From the NCBI GenBank assembly GCA_030148005.1, contig JASBUI010000025.1, positions 83,636-147,635 of the forward strand: DNA of 64,000 bases, given 5' to 3'. Below are positions 26,520-35,078 of the stretch, piece after piece. The notes under the pieces were generated by a model. The model did not search any database and was not told where the DNA came from. It was given only the letters and a program-made list of their open reading frames with translations. A program made the translations under genes and the position numbers. Position 1 is the stretch's first letter, and each line of letters opens with the position of its first letter. This stretch comes from Paracoccaceae bacterium (GTDB lineage Bacteria > Pseudomonadota > Alphaproteobacteria > Rhodobacterales > Rhodobacteraceae).

Positions 26520-26969
26520 ATGGCTAAAGCACAAGACTTTACTAAGATGGTCCAAGACATGATGGGCGCATTCCCGGTTGACACCGCAGCGTTCCAGGAT
26601 GGTTTCAAAACTCAGGCCGCATTTGGCGAGAAGATGTCGAAAGTAGCGCTGGACGCTGCTGAGAAGTCGACCGAGGTTTCCTCGAAGTGGACAAAAGAGA
26701 CACTCGCCAAGCTGAGCACGATGTCGAAGGTCAAGGAAGACCCTGCTGACTATGGCAAGTCGATGACTGATTTCGCTTCGGCAACTGCTGAAATGGCTGC
26801 CGAGAACATGGCCGCTTTCGCAGAGATTGCGAAAAAGGTTCAGATGGAAACAGTTGAACTGATGCTGGCCGCCGGCAAGGACATCAGCGAAGACGCGACT
26901 GCCGCCGTCAAGAAAGCAACAAGCGATGTTACGGCTGCTGCCAAGAAAGCAACCGCGACCGCAAAGTAA
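26520..26969 (+). CDS. phaP: phasin, PHB granule-associated protein
   Basis: 149 residues. Phasins coat PHB granules and control their number and size. The sequence is almost wholly predicted amphipathic helix with the Phasin_2-like run SKVALDAAEKSTEVSSKWTK and a C-terminal Ala/Lys-rich tail (AAVKKATSDVTAAAKK) similar to the sticky tails of other phasins. No signal peptide. The ATG at 26520 has GGAG eight bases upstream. Expression is probably repressed by PhaR at two boxes in the promoter. A strong terminator follows, separating it from phaR. Codon use is somewhat less GC-biased than in neighbours, as is common for highly expressed genes. Confidence 0.94.
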   Translation: MAKAQDFTKMVQDMMGAFPVDTAAFQDGFKTQAAFGEKMSKVALDAAEKSTEVSSKWTKETLAKLSTMSKVKEDPADYGKSMTDFASATAEMAAENMAAFAEIAKKVQMETVELMLAAGKDISEDATAAVKKATSDVTAAAKKATATAK

Positions 26970-27018
26970 GAGATACGGTTTTTCACCACCTTCCTCCTCC
27001 CTGAAGGTGTGATGACCT

Positions 27019-27055
27019 GGGGCGTGTTCTTCGGAACGCGCCCTTTCTTTTTATT
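27019..27055 (+). terminator. intrinsic terminator downstream of phaP
   Basis: GGGGCGTGTTC, loop TTCG, then GAACGCGCCC, followed by TTTCTTTTTATT. A ten-pair stem (one G-U pair) with a UUCG tetraloop and a T-rich tail is a textbook factor-independent terminator. It lies about 50 bases after the phaP stop. Confidence 0.9.
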
Positions 27056-27075
27056 CTGCGCTGCCGTAGGCTGCT

Positions 27076-27086
27076 CTGCAGTGCAG
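27076..27086 (+). promoter_or_regulatory. PhaR box upstream of phaR
   Basis: CTGCAGTGCAG, a perfect CTGC-N3-GCAG site, ends six bases before the phaR ribosome-binding site. It is identical to box 1 of phaP. This indicates autorepression, as described for PhaR of relatives. Confidence 0.75.
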
Positions 27087-27105
27087 AAGATTGGGAGTGG
27101 CTGCC

Positions 27106-27663
27106 TTGGCCGACAAAGACAAACCGCTTTTGATTAAGCGTTATGCGAGCCGCAGACTTTATAACACAGAAACAAGCGATTACGTGACGCTTGAAGACAT
27201 TGCGAAGTTCATTCGCGATGGCCGTCAGGTACAGATTGTCGACCTTAAATCAGGGGATGATCTGACGCGGCAATATCTTTTGCAGATCATTGCAGAGCAC
27301 GAAAGCCGGGGCGAAAGTGTGCTTCCGATCGATGTTCTGACCGACCTTGTGCGCAGCTATACGACGCAGGCGCAAAGCGTGGTGCCCGATTTTCTGGCCG
27401 CCTCGTTCGAGCTTTTGCGCGACGGGCAGTCGAAGGTCATGGAAAACCTTGGCGCGATAAACCCGATGGCCAAGATGCCCGGATTTGACGCCATGCAGGC
27501 GCAACAGCGCGCCTTTCTGAAGGCCATGACGGGCGGAATGATGCCCGGCGCCGCGGCAAAGCCCAAGGAAGAGCCTGAAGAGGCCAAGGACGACAACGGG
27601 CTGGACGAGATCAAGAAGCAGCTTGCCGAGCTTCAGGAAAAGCTGTCGAAGCTGAACGACTGA
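27106..27663 (+). CDS. phaR: polyhydroxyalkanoate synthesis repressor PhaR
   Basis: 185 residues. A PHB-responsive transcription repressor that binds both DNA and polymer. The N-terminal DNA-binding domain PHB_acc_N is clear: PLLIKRYASRRLYNTETSDYVTLEDIAKFIRDGR, then the PHB_acc repeats (LLQIIAEHESRGESVLPIDVLTDLVRSY). The C-terminal 40 residues are a charged Lys/Glu coiled coil. I choose the TTG at 27106, giving MADKDKPLL as in relatives, because GGGAG ends eight bases before it; an upstream TTG or GTG lacks a proper site. Targets in this window are its own promoter, phaP and perhaps phaC/phaZ. Confidence 0.95.
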   Translation: MADKDKPLLIKRYASRRLYNTETSDYVTLEDIAKFIRDGRQVQIVDLKSGDDLTRQYLLQIIAEHESRGESVLPIDVLTDLVRSYTTQAQSVVPDFLAASFELLRDGQSKVMENLGAINPMAKMPGFDAMQAQQRAFLKAMTGGMMPGAAAKPKEEPEEAKDDNGLDEIKKQLAELQEKLSKLND

Positions 27664-27673
27664 GCAGGCGGGG

Positions 27674-28876
27674 TCAGCTGGCGATCTGAGGGCGCGGCTG
27701 CGTCTGGGGAAGGATCAGCTCACCCGCCTGAAGGATCGCATCTGCGATGAAATCAAGCTCTGCCATGGTCAGCCTTGCGGGCAGGCGCAGATCGCAGGCG
27801 CGCATCAGCATTGCGCGGGTCCTGGGCAGCTCGGGCATGTCTTCGATGAACTTCCAGTTCCAGAATGCGCGCGCGTTGTCGCGCGAGAGGCCGAAGATTT
27901 GCACCGAAACACCCAGATCGTCGGCGGCGCGGGCAAAGGAGCGGGCGTCATCGGCTGAAAAGCCGTTCAGCAGAAACTGAAGCGAATCCGGCGCGCGCGC
28001 CTCGGCGGGCAGGGCGGCAGGTACGCTGAAAAGGGGCGAGCCGTTCAGCCGCGCGGCCACATAGTCATGATTGCGCCGCCCGTCCGCGACGCGGCGCGGC
28101 ACATGGGCAAGCTGGGGGCGGATGACGGCAGCCGAAAGGTTCTGCATGCGCATGTTGTAAAGCGGCAGGCGGTTTTGCCAGCGGGCGCAATGCTCTTCAA
28201 CGCCGGGGTGCTTTTTCCATGCGTGTTCATAGGCGCCCGACATGATGACGGCGCGGGCGGCAATTTCAGGATCGTCGGTCACAAGAATCCCGCCTTCGCC
28301 CGCATTGATCAACTTGTAGGACTGGAACGAGAAACAGCCGATTTTTCCAATGGTCCCAATGTCTTGCCCGTTCCACTTGGTGCCAAGGGAATGGGCGGCA
28401 TCCTCTAGCACGGGGATGTTGCGCGCGCTGGCCAGAGCCATGATCGCATCCATGTCCGATGTATGGCCGCGCATGTGGCTGATCAGAACGGCGTCCGCGC
28501 CGTCATCGAGACGGGCCTCAAAATCGGCCAGATCGATGCGCAGCGTGTCGTCCACTTCGACCGGGACGGGGGTGCAATCGGCATGGATGATGGCCGATGG
28601 GACGGCCGCGAAGGTGAAGGCGGGAAAGAGAACGCGCGCGCCGCGCGGCATATCCAGCGCCTTGAGCGCCAGGAAAAGCGCCGCCGAACACGAAGAGACC
28701 GCAAGCGCGTATTTAACGCCCAGCATCGCGGCAAATTCCGTCTCTAGTCGGGCGACGGGGGCGTCTTGCAGCGCGGTGTAGCGAAAAAGATCGCCCGATT
28801 GCAGAAGCCGGTCGATTTCCTGCCGCGCCTCTGGGGGGATCGGTTCTGCGTCATATGTGTTGGGTGCAGATGTCAT
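27674..28876 (-). CDS. DegT/DnrJ/EryC1/StrS family aminotransferase
   Basis: 400 residues. PLP-dependent aminotransferase fold of the sugar-aminotransferase family. The PLP lysine is in CFSFQSYKLINAGEGG, and the cofactor aspartate in PVLEDAAHSLGTKWNG; SSCSAALFLALKAL forms the phosphate-binding turn. Members usually aminate nucleotide-linked keto-sugars for lipopolysaccharide or antibiotic sugars, but no sugar-biosynthesis genes are near. It converges on phaR (10 bases) and lies 117 bases downstream of the PuuB-like gene on the same strand, so it may be the last gene of the polyamine-type block. Its substrate is uncertain. Confidence 0.85.
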   Translation of the reverse strand: MTSAPNTYDAEPIPPEARQEIDRLLQSGDLFRYTALQDAPVARLETEFAAMLGVKYALAVSSCSAALFLALKALDMPRGARVLFPAFTFAAVPSAIIHADCTPVPVEVDDTLRIDLADFEARLDDGADAVLISHMRGHTSDMDAIMALASARNIPVLEDAAHSLGTKWNGQDIGTIGKIGCFSFQSYKLINAGEGGILVTDDPEIAARAVIMSGAYEHAWKKHPGVEEHCARWQNRLPLYNMRMQNLSAAVIRPQLAHVPRRVADGRRNHDYVAARLNGSPLFSVPAALPAEARAPDSLQFLLNGFSADDARSFARAADDLGVSVQIFGLSRDNARAFWNWKFIEDMPELPRTRAMLMRACDLRLPARLTMAELDFIADAILQAGELILPQTQPRPQIAS

Positions 28877-28993
28877 GCTTCAGTATCCCCGTCTGATTTG
28901 TTTTCAGAGCTTGCCCGCTATGGCCTGCATAAAGCAGAGTTGTGACAGTTTCCAGACGCAGGGGGCAGCCCGGCCCGGCACGTTCGGGCGCAC

Positions 28994-30298
28994 CTAGAAC
29001 CCCATCCGATCACGCAAGCCATACCACGTCATCGCCAGCGCAAGAAGCGGGCTGCGCATCAGGGCGCCGCCGGGGAACGCCGGAGAGGGCAGGCGCGACA
29101 TGACGTCGAAATCGCCCATCAGCCCCTTGCTGGCCTGCGCCAGAATGCGCCCGGCAAGCGTCGCCATCGCCAGACCGTGACCCGAATAGCCCGAAGCGGA
29201 CAGGATATTGGGCGCAGGGCGCGCAAAACAGGGCATCCGGTTCATGGTGATCGCCAAAGTGCCGCCCCATGCATAATCGATGCGGGTTTTGGCAAGGGCT
29301 GGATAAATCTCGGCCATCGGGCGGCGCACCAGCGCGGCGATATCGCGCGGAAAGCGATAGCCATAGCTTTCGCCGCCGCCAAACAAGAGCCGCCCGTCTT
29401 CGGACATGCGCCAGTAGTTGACGACGAACCTGCTGTCGGCGACGGCGATGTCGCGGGCCAGAAGTGCGGAGTAATCGCCGCCAAGAGGCTGGGTGGCGAC
29501 AATGAAGTTGTTGATCGGCATCACACGGGCGGCCAGCTTGCGGTCCAGCGCGCCAAGATAGCCGTTGCAGGCAAGGATAACCTGAGAGGCCTCAACCCGG
29601 CCGGTTCCGGTTTCTACGGTAACCGTTTTGCCCGGGCGGATTTTCGTGACGTATGACCCTTCGTGGATCTGCGCGCCCGATTGTTGCGCAGCCTTGGCAA
29701 GACCAAGGGCGTAGCGCAGGGGATGCAGGTGGCCTGCGCCCCAATCGACGCTGCCGCCAGCAAATACATCCGTGCCGACAAGCGTATCAAAGCCGGGTTT
29801 GTCCAGAACTTCGATTTTGTCGTAATTGTACACTTCCCGAAGGTGATCAGCGCTGGAAACCGTGTAGTCCATGTCGGATTTGTGCCAGTTTGCCTGAGCA
29901 ACACCGGGGCGAAAACCGGCCTCAACCCCATGTTTTCGGCAGATATCATGCACGGTTTTCTTGGCGTCTTCGGCAAGTTCCCAAAGGCGGCGTGCATCGG
30001 CCATGCCAAGGCGCTTTTCCAGCCAGTTCTGGCCCTGCCGCTGACCGCTTCCCAATTGGCCGCCGTTGCGCCCCGATGCGCCAAAGCCGACGCGGTGCGC
30101 CTCTAGCAGTGTCACATCCAGCCCCGCCGCCGCCAGATGCAGCGCGGCGGAAAGGCCGGTGTAGCCGCCGCCGATGACACAGACATCGGCAACCTTGTCA
30201 CCGCGCAGCGGGGCGAAGGGGGCAAGTGGGTCGGCCGTGGCGGCATACCAGCTTTCAGGGTAGTCGCCGACGCGGTCGTTCGAGAACAGAAGGTTCAT
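28994..30298 (-). CDS. FAD-dependent amine oxidase, PuuB-like (gamma-glutamylputrescine oxidoreductase)
   Basis: 434 residues, DAO family. The N-terminal dinucleotide motif VIGGGYTGLSAALHLAAAG is at about residues 40-58, followed by LLEAHRVGFGASGRNGGQLGSGQ, the hallmark of the PuuB/OrdL branch. It would oxidise a gamma-glutamyl amine to the aldehyde, releasing ammonia and peroxide. It overlaps the stop of the upstream PuuA-like gene in ATGA, so the two are co-translated. The exact amine is not deducible. Confidence 0.88.
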   Translation of the reverse strand: MNLLFSNDRVGDYPESWYAATADPLAPFAPLRGDKVADVCVIGGGYTGLSAALHLAAAGLDVTLLEAHRVGFGASGRNGGQLGSGQRQGQNWLEKRLGMADARRLWELAEDAKKTVHDICRKHGVEAGFRPGVAQANWHKSDMDYTVSSADHLREVYNYDKIEVLDKPGFDTLVGTDVFAGGSVDWGAGHLHPLRYALGLAKAAQQSGAQIHEGSYVTKIRPGKTVTVETGTGRVEASQVILACNGYLGALDRKLAARVMPINNFIVATQPLGGDYSALLARDIAVADSRFVVNYWRMSEDGRLLFGGGESYGYRFPRDIAALVRRPMAEIYPALAKTRIDYAWGGTLAITMNRMPCFARPAPNILSASGYSGHGLAMATLAGRILAQASKGLMGDFDVMSRLPSPAFPGGALMRSPLLALAMTWYGLRDRMGF

Positions 30299-31650
30299 AC
30301 GTTCATCAAAAGATGTTCACGTTCCCAAGGGGAGATAACATGCAGAAATTCATCATATTCTTCGCGTTTGACGATGGAATAGACACGGCCGAAATCGGGG
30401 CCCAGAACCTCTTGTAACTCGCTTGCCTCGTCAAAGAGGTCCAGCGCCGAATATAGATCGCGGGGGATGTCCTCTTCGGCCTGATAGGCGTCTCCGCTGA
30501 ACGGCTCTTGCGGGGTGTCGCCGCGCACCATGCCAAGGTATCCGCAAGCCAGCGAGGCGGCGATCCCGAGGTAGGGGTTACAGTCCATGCCGGCCAGCCG
30601 GTTTTCAACCCGGCGGCCGGGAGGATCAGCGATGGGGATGCGAATGCCCGTGGTGCGGTTGTCGCGCGCCCATTCAAGGTTGATCGGGGCGGCCTGATCC
30701 TTGACGTAGCGCCGGTAGCTGTTCACGTAAGGGGCCAGAAGGGCGATGGCCGATGGAAGATGCGTCTGCAAGCCGCCGATAAAGTTGAAGAAATGCGGCG
30801 TTTCCTCATCGTTCTGGCCAGAGAAGATATTATTGCCATCGGCGTCCAGAACCGAATGGTGGATATGCATTGCGCTGCCCGGCTCTCCTTCGATCGGCTT
30901 GGCCATGAAGGTGGCGAAACAGTTGTGTTTCAGTGCAGCTTCGCGGATCAAGCGTTTGAAAAAGAACACTTCATCGGCAAGGCGCACCGGGTCTCCGTGG
31001 CGCAGGTTGATCTCTAGCTGGCCGGCGCCGCCTTCATGGGTGATGCCGTCGATTTCAAAGCCCTGAGCTTCGGCAAAGTCATAGATGTCGTCGATGACGG
31101 GGCCAAATTCGTCCACGGCGGACATCGAATAGGCCTGACGCGCTGCGGCGGGGCGGCCCGAGCGGCCCATCATCGGCTGGATCGACTGTCCGGGGTCGAT
31201 GTTGGGCGCGACAAGGTAGAACTCCATCTCGGGGGCGACGATCGGTGTCCAGCCGCGGGCGGTGTATAGATCAACGACGCGTTTCAGGACGTTGCGCGGG
31301 GCAAAGGGAATTGCCGCGCCGTTGCGGTCATAGGCGTCGTGGATCACCTGAAGCGTCCAGTCGGCGGTCCAGGGCGCGGCGCTTGCGGTGCTCATGTCCG
31401 GCTTGAGGATCATGTCAGGTTCGACAAAGCCCTCGGGCGCGGCGGCCTCGGCCCAGCCGCCGGTGATGGTCTGGAAGTAGATCGAGTTGGGCAGGAAAAA
31501 CTGGGTCTGCTTGGCAAATTTTGAGGCAGGAACAGCCTTGCCGCGGGCAATCCCCGGCAAGTCGGACACAATGCATTCAACTTCGTCCAGCCCATGGCCC
31601 GCAAGATAGGCGCGCGCATGTTTGGGCAGTGCGGCGATCCAGTCAGACAT
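30295..31650 (-). CDS. glutamine-synthetase-like gamma-glutamylamine synthetase (PuuA-like)
   Basis: 451 residues. A member of the glutamine synthetase superfamily that ligates glutamate to an amine with ATP, the first step of the gamma-glutamyl route for putrescine or similar amines. Family blocks are APEMEFYLV (metal-binding glutamates), GQLEINLRHGDPVRLADEVF, GSAMHIHHSV (the HxH), and NRTTGIRIP with RRVENRLAG, the ATP/glutamate arginines. The first part differs from true GlnA. The start ATG (complement 31648-31650) overlaps the preceding amidotransferase gene by eight bases. A GlnA or methylamine-specific GmaS are alternatives; the gene partners favour a PuuA-type role. Confidence 0.88.
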   Translation of the reverse strand: MSDWIAALPKHARAYLAGHGLDEVECIVSDLPGIARGKAVPASKFAKQTQFFLPNSIYFQTITGGWAEAAAPEGFVEPDMILKPDMSTASAAPWTADWTLQVIHDAYDRNGAAIPFAPRNVLKRVVDLYTARGWTPIVAPEMEFYLVAPNIDPGQSIQPMMGRSGRPAAARQAYSMSAVDEFGPVIDDIYDFAEAQGFEIDGITHEGGAGQLEINLRHGDPVRLADEVFFFKRLIREAALKHNCFATFMAKPIEGEPGSAMHIHHSVLDADGNNIFSGQNDEETPHFFNFIGGLQTHLPSAIALLAPYVNSYRRYVKDQAAPINLEWARDNRTTGIRIPIADPPGRRVENRLAGMDCNPYLGIAASLACGYLGMVRGDTPQEPFSGDAYQAEEDIPRDLYSALDLFDEASELQEVLGPDFGRVYSIVKREEYDEFLHVISPWEREHLLMNV

Positions 31651-32353
31651 GCGCGGCCCCCGCGCGAGCGGCATGGGCGGCGCGCAGAAAGCGGGCAATT
31701 TCGCCCGCGATCACCGGCTCATCATTGGGCTTTTCGGCCTTGGCCAGTGCCCGCGCCATCATATCGTCGGGATAGTCCGCCGTGCCGCGCCGAAGCTGGA
31801 CGTATTCCGACAGGATCGGGTTGGTCATTTCGGGATGCGGCTGAACGGTAAAGATGTGATCGCCGTAAACCAGCGCCGCATGGGCGCAGTTGGGCGCTTG
31901 GGCGATTGTGCGCGCGCCTGCGGGCGGCTCAAGGACCTGATCTTGATGCCATGCGTTTAGGTGAAGATGCCCGAAGGCGTCAAAATCATACTCATACCGG
32001 CCCACCGCCCAGCCGCCATCGAATTTCTCGACCCGCCCACCCAGCGCGCGGGCGATCAGCTGATGCCCAAAGCAGATCCCGACCATGGGCGCCTTTCGCT
32101 CATGCGCGGCGCGAACGAAATCTTCCAGCGGCGCCATGAATGGCAGGCCCTCGTAAACGCCATGGCGCGCGCCTGTCAAAAGCCAGCCATCCGCCTCATC
32201 CACGCTTTGCGGAAAATCCATCGCCTCAACGTCCCAAGCCTGAAAGGTCAGATCATAGCCGGCCAGAAGGGATGCAAACATCTGGTCATAGTCGCCAAAA
32301 TGCTCCTTCACCTCTGCCGGAGCATGGCCGCACATCAAAATGCCGATTTTCAT
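31643..32353 (-). CDS. class I glutamine amidotransferase-like protein
   Basis: 236 residues, a stand-alone class I amidotransferase domain. The triad is intact: C94 in GICFGHQLIA, H173 and E175 in VQPHPEM. In the context of PuuA- and PuuB-like genes it could hydrolyse the gamma-glutamyl bond of the oxidised product, the step PuuD does in E. coli; this is inference, since many proteins of this type are uncharacterised. The start MKIGILMCGHAP is chosen at 32353; the frame remains open upstream through a repeat element and is not coding there. It overlaps the next gene by eight bases. Confidence 0.83.
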   Translation of the reverse strand: MKIGILMCGHAPAEVKEHFGDYDQMFASLLAGYDLTFQAWDVEAMDFPQSVDEADGWLLTGARHGVYEGLPFMAPLEDFVRAAHERKAPMVGICFGHQLIARALGGRVEKFDGGWAVGRYEYDFDAFGHLHLNAWHQDQVLEPPAGARTIAQAPNCAHAALVYGDHIFTVQPHPEMTNPILSEYVQLRRGTADYPDDMMARALAKAEKPNDEPVIAGEIARFLRAAHAARAGAAHV

Positions 32354-32449
32354 GGGTTCACCGCTTGTTGTTTGCATCAACGCTAGCCGAGCGCGCGGGA
32401 CGTTGGAAGAGCAATTCGAAGACCGGCCCAAGTGGCGAGGGACCTTGAT

Positions 32450-32534
32450 TTCTTTGTGGGTCAAATATCCCCGCCGGAGGCTTTGAAACAAAGGCCGCAA
32501 CAGCCTCCGGCGGGGATATTTTGCCACAAAGAAG
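32450..32534. repeat. long inverted repeat made of two hairpin/AAAGAAG elements (copies C and D)
   Basis: Arms 32450-32481 and 32503-32534 are inverted copies of the same ~32-base element, differing by a mismatch and one single-base indel, around a 21-base loop. Both copies match copies A and B near thrS. It sits between the permease stop (32548) and the amidotransferase start (32353), both on the minus strand. The transcript could form a long stem and act as a terminator, processing site or mRNA-stabilising structure between the transporter and enzyme halves of the block. Confidence 0.8.
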
Positions 32535-32547
32535 CGGCGGTTGCGCG

Positions 32548-33351
32548 CTAGCGAATGTATTGCGGGCGCAGTTTGATCCTTGCGCGCTTTTCCTGCGGGA
32601 GGTGGCGGTTGAGGCGTTTGTTCACGAGGCCGAAGATGCCGGTGATGACCAGTGTCAGGCAGATGAAGTAGAAGGCGACGATCGGGTAGGCGACGAAGGG
32701 GTTGAAGGTCTTGTCGGCGAAGTAATTGGCGTAATAAAGCGCGTCGCCGCGTTGTTGCCATGCGGGAAAGCCTGAGAAGAAAACCAGCGTTGTTGCGTGG
32801 AAAAGGAAGATCGCCTCATTGGTGTAGGCGGGCCATGCAAGGCGCATGGACGTGGGCCAGATCACGCGGGTAAAGCGGGTCCATCCGGTCATGCCGTAGG
32901 CGTCGGCGGCCTCGACCTCGCCCTTGGGGACAGAGCGCAGCGCGCCGTAGAAAATCTCGGCCGAGTAGGCGGCGGTGTTCAGCACCAGAACCAGCAGGGC
33001 GCCGGCCTGCGCCGAGGTCAGCCATGGCAGGGCCCCGGCCTGTTTGAGGCGCAGGAAGATGAAATAGGCCAGAAAGAACTGGATAAAGAGCGGCGAGCCG
33101 CGAAAGACGAGGATGAACCAGTTTGCCGGGCGGCGCAGCCATGGCGCGCGGGCCGATTTGCCAAGGGCCACGGCATTGGCGAGGAAGAAACCGATCATCA
33201 GCGCGAGGACGGCAAAATAGATGTTCCAGATCAGCCCCGAGCCGATCAGGGTGAACTGTTGGCAAAGCGTGAAATCCGCTTTGGGCAAGAGCCTTTCGCC
33301 GATGCCGATCGAGCGCAGGCCGTAGGCTTGGATCGTTTCAAGACAGCTCAT
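32548..33351 (-). CDS. amino-acid type ABC transporter permease (HisM-like)
   Basis: 267 residues with five to six hydrophobic segments, of the HisMQ family. The EAA loop that contacts the ATPase is near GEVEAADAYGMTGWTRFTRVIWP. The N-terminus reads MSCLETIQAYGLRSIGIGERLL; the start (complement of CAT at 33349-33351) overlaps the stop of the other permease by four bases. Together they would form the membrane channel for a basic or nitrogen-rich solute. It is followed by the long inverted repeat and then the enzyme genes. Confidence 0.9.
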   Translation of the reverse strand: MSCLETIQAYGLRSIGIGERLLPKADFTLCQQFTLIGSGLIWNIYFAVLALMIGFFLANAVALGKSARAPWLRRPANWFILVFRGSPLFIQFFLAYFIFLRLKQAGALPWLTSAQAGALLVLVLNTAAYSAEIFYGALRSVPKGEVEAADAYGMTGWTRFTRVIWPTSMRLAWPAYTNEAIFLFHATTLVFFSGFPAWQQRGDALYYANYFADKTFNPFVAYPIVAFYFICLTLVITGIFGLVNKRLNRHLPQEKRARIKLRPQYIR

Positions 33352-34166
33352 GTGCCAGCGCCGATCGTTGCCTGCCCGCGCGAGAGGCGCTTTGTGATGC
33401 GCTCTAGCACCGCTTCGGAGATCTTGGTGAAGCCGAGGTAGAAAACCAGCAGGCCCAGAAAGTACCAGAGCCGCCAGTCGCCGTGCGGGTAGTCCGAAAA
33501 GCGGGCCATTTTCGAGCCGCCAAGTTCGCGCGCCCAATAGACGATATCCTCAACCCCCAGAAGGAAGAGAAGCGGCGTGGCCTTGATCAGGATCATCCAG
33601 AGGTTCGACAGGCCGGGCAGGGCGTAGATCCACATCTGCGGTACCAGAACGCGCCAGAAGGTCTGGCGGCGGGACATCCCGTAAGCGCCGGCGGTTTCAA
33701 GCTGGCCCAGCGGCACCGCCTGCATTGCGCCGTAAAGGACGTTTGCGGCAAAGGCGCCGAAGACGATGGCAAAGGTCACGACAGCGGTGGCAAAGCCATA
33801 AACCTCGTGCACCCATTGCGGCGCCGTTGAAAGCGGCAGCTTGGCGGCGGGGCAGACGCGAAAGTCGTTGCCTTGGCGGATCGCCTCTGTCCAGTCGGGG
33901 CAAAGGATCTGGTGGCGGGCCCATTCAAGGCCCTGATCGATGGCGATGACGAAGAAGAGAAAGAAGATGATGTCCGGAACGCCGCGCACGATGGCGATAT
34001 AGGATTTGCCAAGCCAGCGCAGTGGCGCGACGTGCGAACGGGCGGCGGTTGCACCGCCAAAGCCGAACAAGAGGGCGGTGGGTGCGGTGATCGCCAAAAG
34101 CGCAAGCACGGTCAGAAAGGACCAGTAAAGGCCCATGTGCTTGCCTGTTGTCAGGTAACAGGACAT
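33348..34166 (-). CDS. amino-acid type ABC transporter permease (HisQ-like)
   Basis: 272 residues, HisMQ family, five to six hydrophobic segments. The EAA loop is GQLETAGAYGMSRRQTFWRV and the N-terminal helix YWSFLTVLALLAITAPTALL. It carries an insertion of about 40 residues between helices (DQGLEWARHQILCPDW to STAPQWVHEVYG), seen in the octopine/nopaline/arginine-like subgroup. It precedes its partner permease with a four-base overlap and follows the binding protein by 114 bases. Confidence 0.9.
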   Translation of the reverse strand: MSCYLTTGKHMGLYWSFLTVLALLAITAPTALLFGFGGATAARSHVAPLRWLGKSYIAIVRGVPDIIFFLFFVIAIDQGLEWARHQILCPDWTEAIRQGNDFRVCPAAKLPLSTAPQWVHEVYGFATAVVTFAIVFGAFAANVLYGAMQAVPLGQLETAGAYGMSRRQTFWRVLVPQMWIYALPGLSNLWMILIKATPLLFLLGVEDIVYWARELGGSKMARFSDYPHGDWRLWYFLGLLVFYLGFTKISEAVLERITKRLSRGQATIGAGT

Positions 34167-34280
34167 CCAGGCCAGCCGGCCCAGTGTTTCAGGATCAGAG
34201 CAGTAACTGAAGATGGTTTGGCCCTCTGGGATGTGCCGCGCCCGGGGATGCGGGCGCGGCTTTAGGTCGTTGGGCCGGTA

Positions 34281-35003
34281 TCAGAAGAGGGCCGCGTCGG
34301 GCAGCCACTTTTTGATAAGCGCGTTCAGTGATCCGTCGTCCTTCATGGACTGGATCGCCTTGTCGAACTTGGCTTTCAGCTCGCCATCGGATTCGCGGAT
34401 ACCCATGCCGATGCCGCCGCCGATCAGCTCTTCCTTGGACAAGAGCATCAGGTCGCTGCTTTCGGCTGCGATCGGGGCAAGGTAGGATTTGTCGGCCAGA
34501 ACCGCATCCGCCTCGCCGTTGCGAACAGCGGCGATGGTTTCTTCGGGGGTCGCAAATTCAACCAGCGTGGCACCGGACTGGGCGACAAAGCCGGCCTGAA
34601 TGGTGTTGGTCTGGGCCGCGATCACGCCGTTTTCAAGATCAACGTCGTCCGAGAGGGCCAGATAGGCCGAAGGGTCGGGCAGGGTGTAGGCTTGGGTAAA
34701 GTCAATGACCTTGTCACGCTCTGCGGTGATGGACATGCCAGCAACGATGGTGTCGTAGTTGCCGGACACGAGGTTGGGGATGATCGAATCCCATTCGTTG
34801 GTTACCCATGTGCAAGACAGCTCGGCGCGTTTGCAAAGCTCGTCTCCAAGCTCACGCTCAAAGCCGTCAACCTCGCCCTTGTCGTTGATGAAGTTATACG
34901 GAGGGTAGGCGCCTTCGGTGCCCATGCGGACCGAGTGGCTGGCGGCCAGCGTCATGCCTGCGGACATGACAAGAGCGGCGGTGGCAATGATCAGTTTTTT
35001 CAT
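34281..35003 (-). CDS. periplasmic amino-acid type ABC solute-binding protein
   Basis: 240 residues with a signal peptide ending at GMTLAAS (cleavage near residue 21). The family-3 binding fold is evident: VRMGTEGAYPPYNFINDKGEVDGFERELGDELCKRAEL, a standard opening, followed by WDSIIPNLVSGNYDTIVAGMSITAERDKVIDFTQ and the second lobe GEADAVLADKSYLAPIA. Members carry lysine, arginine, ornithine or opines. The residue set that would tell which is not decisive by eye. It is the most abundant part of the importer, and the 75-base gap to the ATPase start may hold processing signals. Confidence 0.9.
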   Translation of the reverse strand: MKKLIIATAALVMSAGMTLAASHSVRMGTEGAYPPYNFINDKGEVDGFERELGDELCKRAELSCTWVTNEWDSIIPNLVSGNYDTIVAGMSITAERDKVIDFTQAYTLPDPSAYLALSDDVDLENGVIAAQTNTIQAGFVAQSGATLVEFATPEETIAAVRNGEADAVLADKSYLAPIAAESSDLMLLSKEELIGGGIGMGIRESDGELKAKFDKAIQSMKDDGSLNALIKKWLPDAALF

Positions 35004-35078
35004 TTGGTTGCTCCCTTTATCAGGTTTTGGTGGTTGTTCTTGGGTCGTTATCGTTTCTTTGTGTCTTGCGGCGCATCT

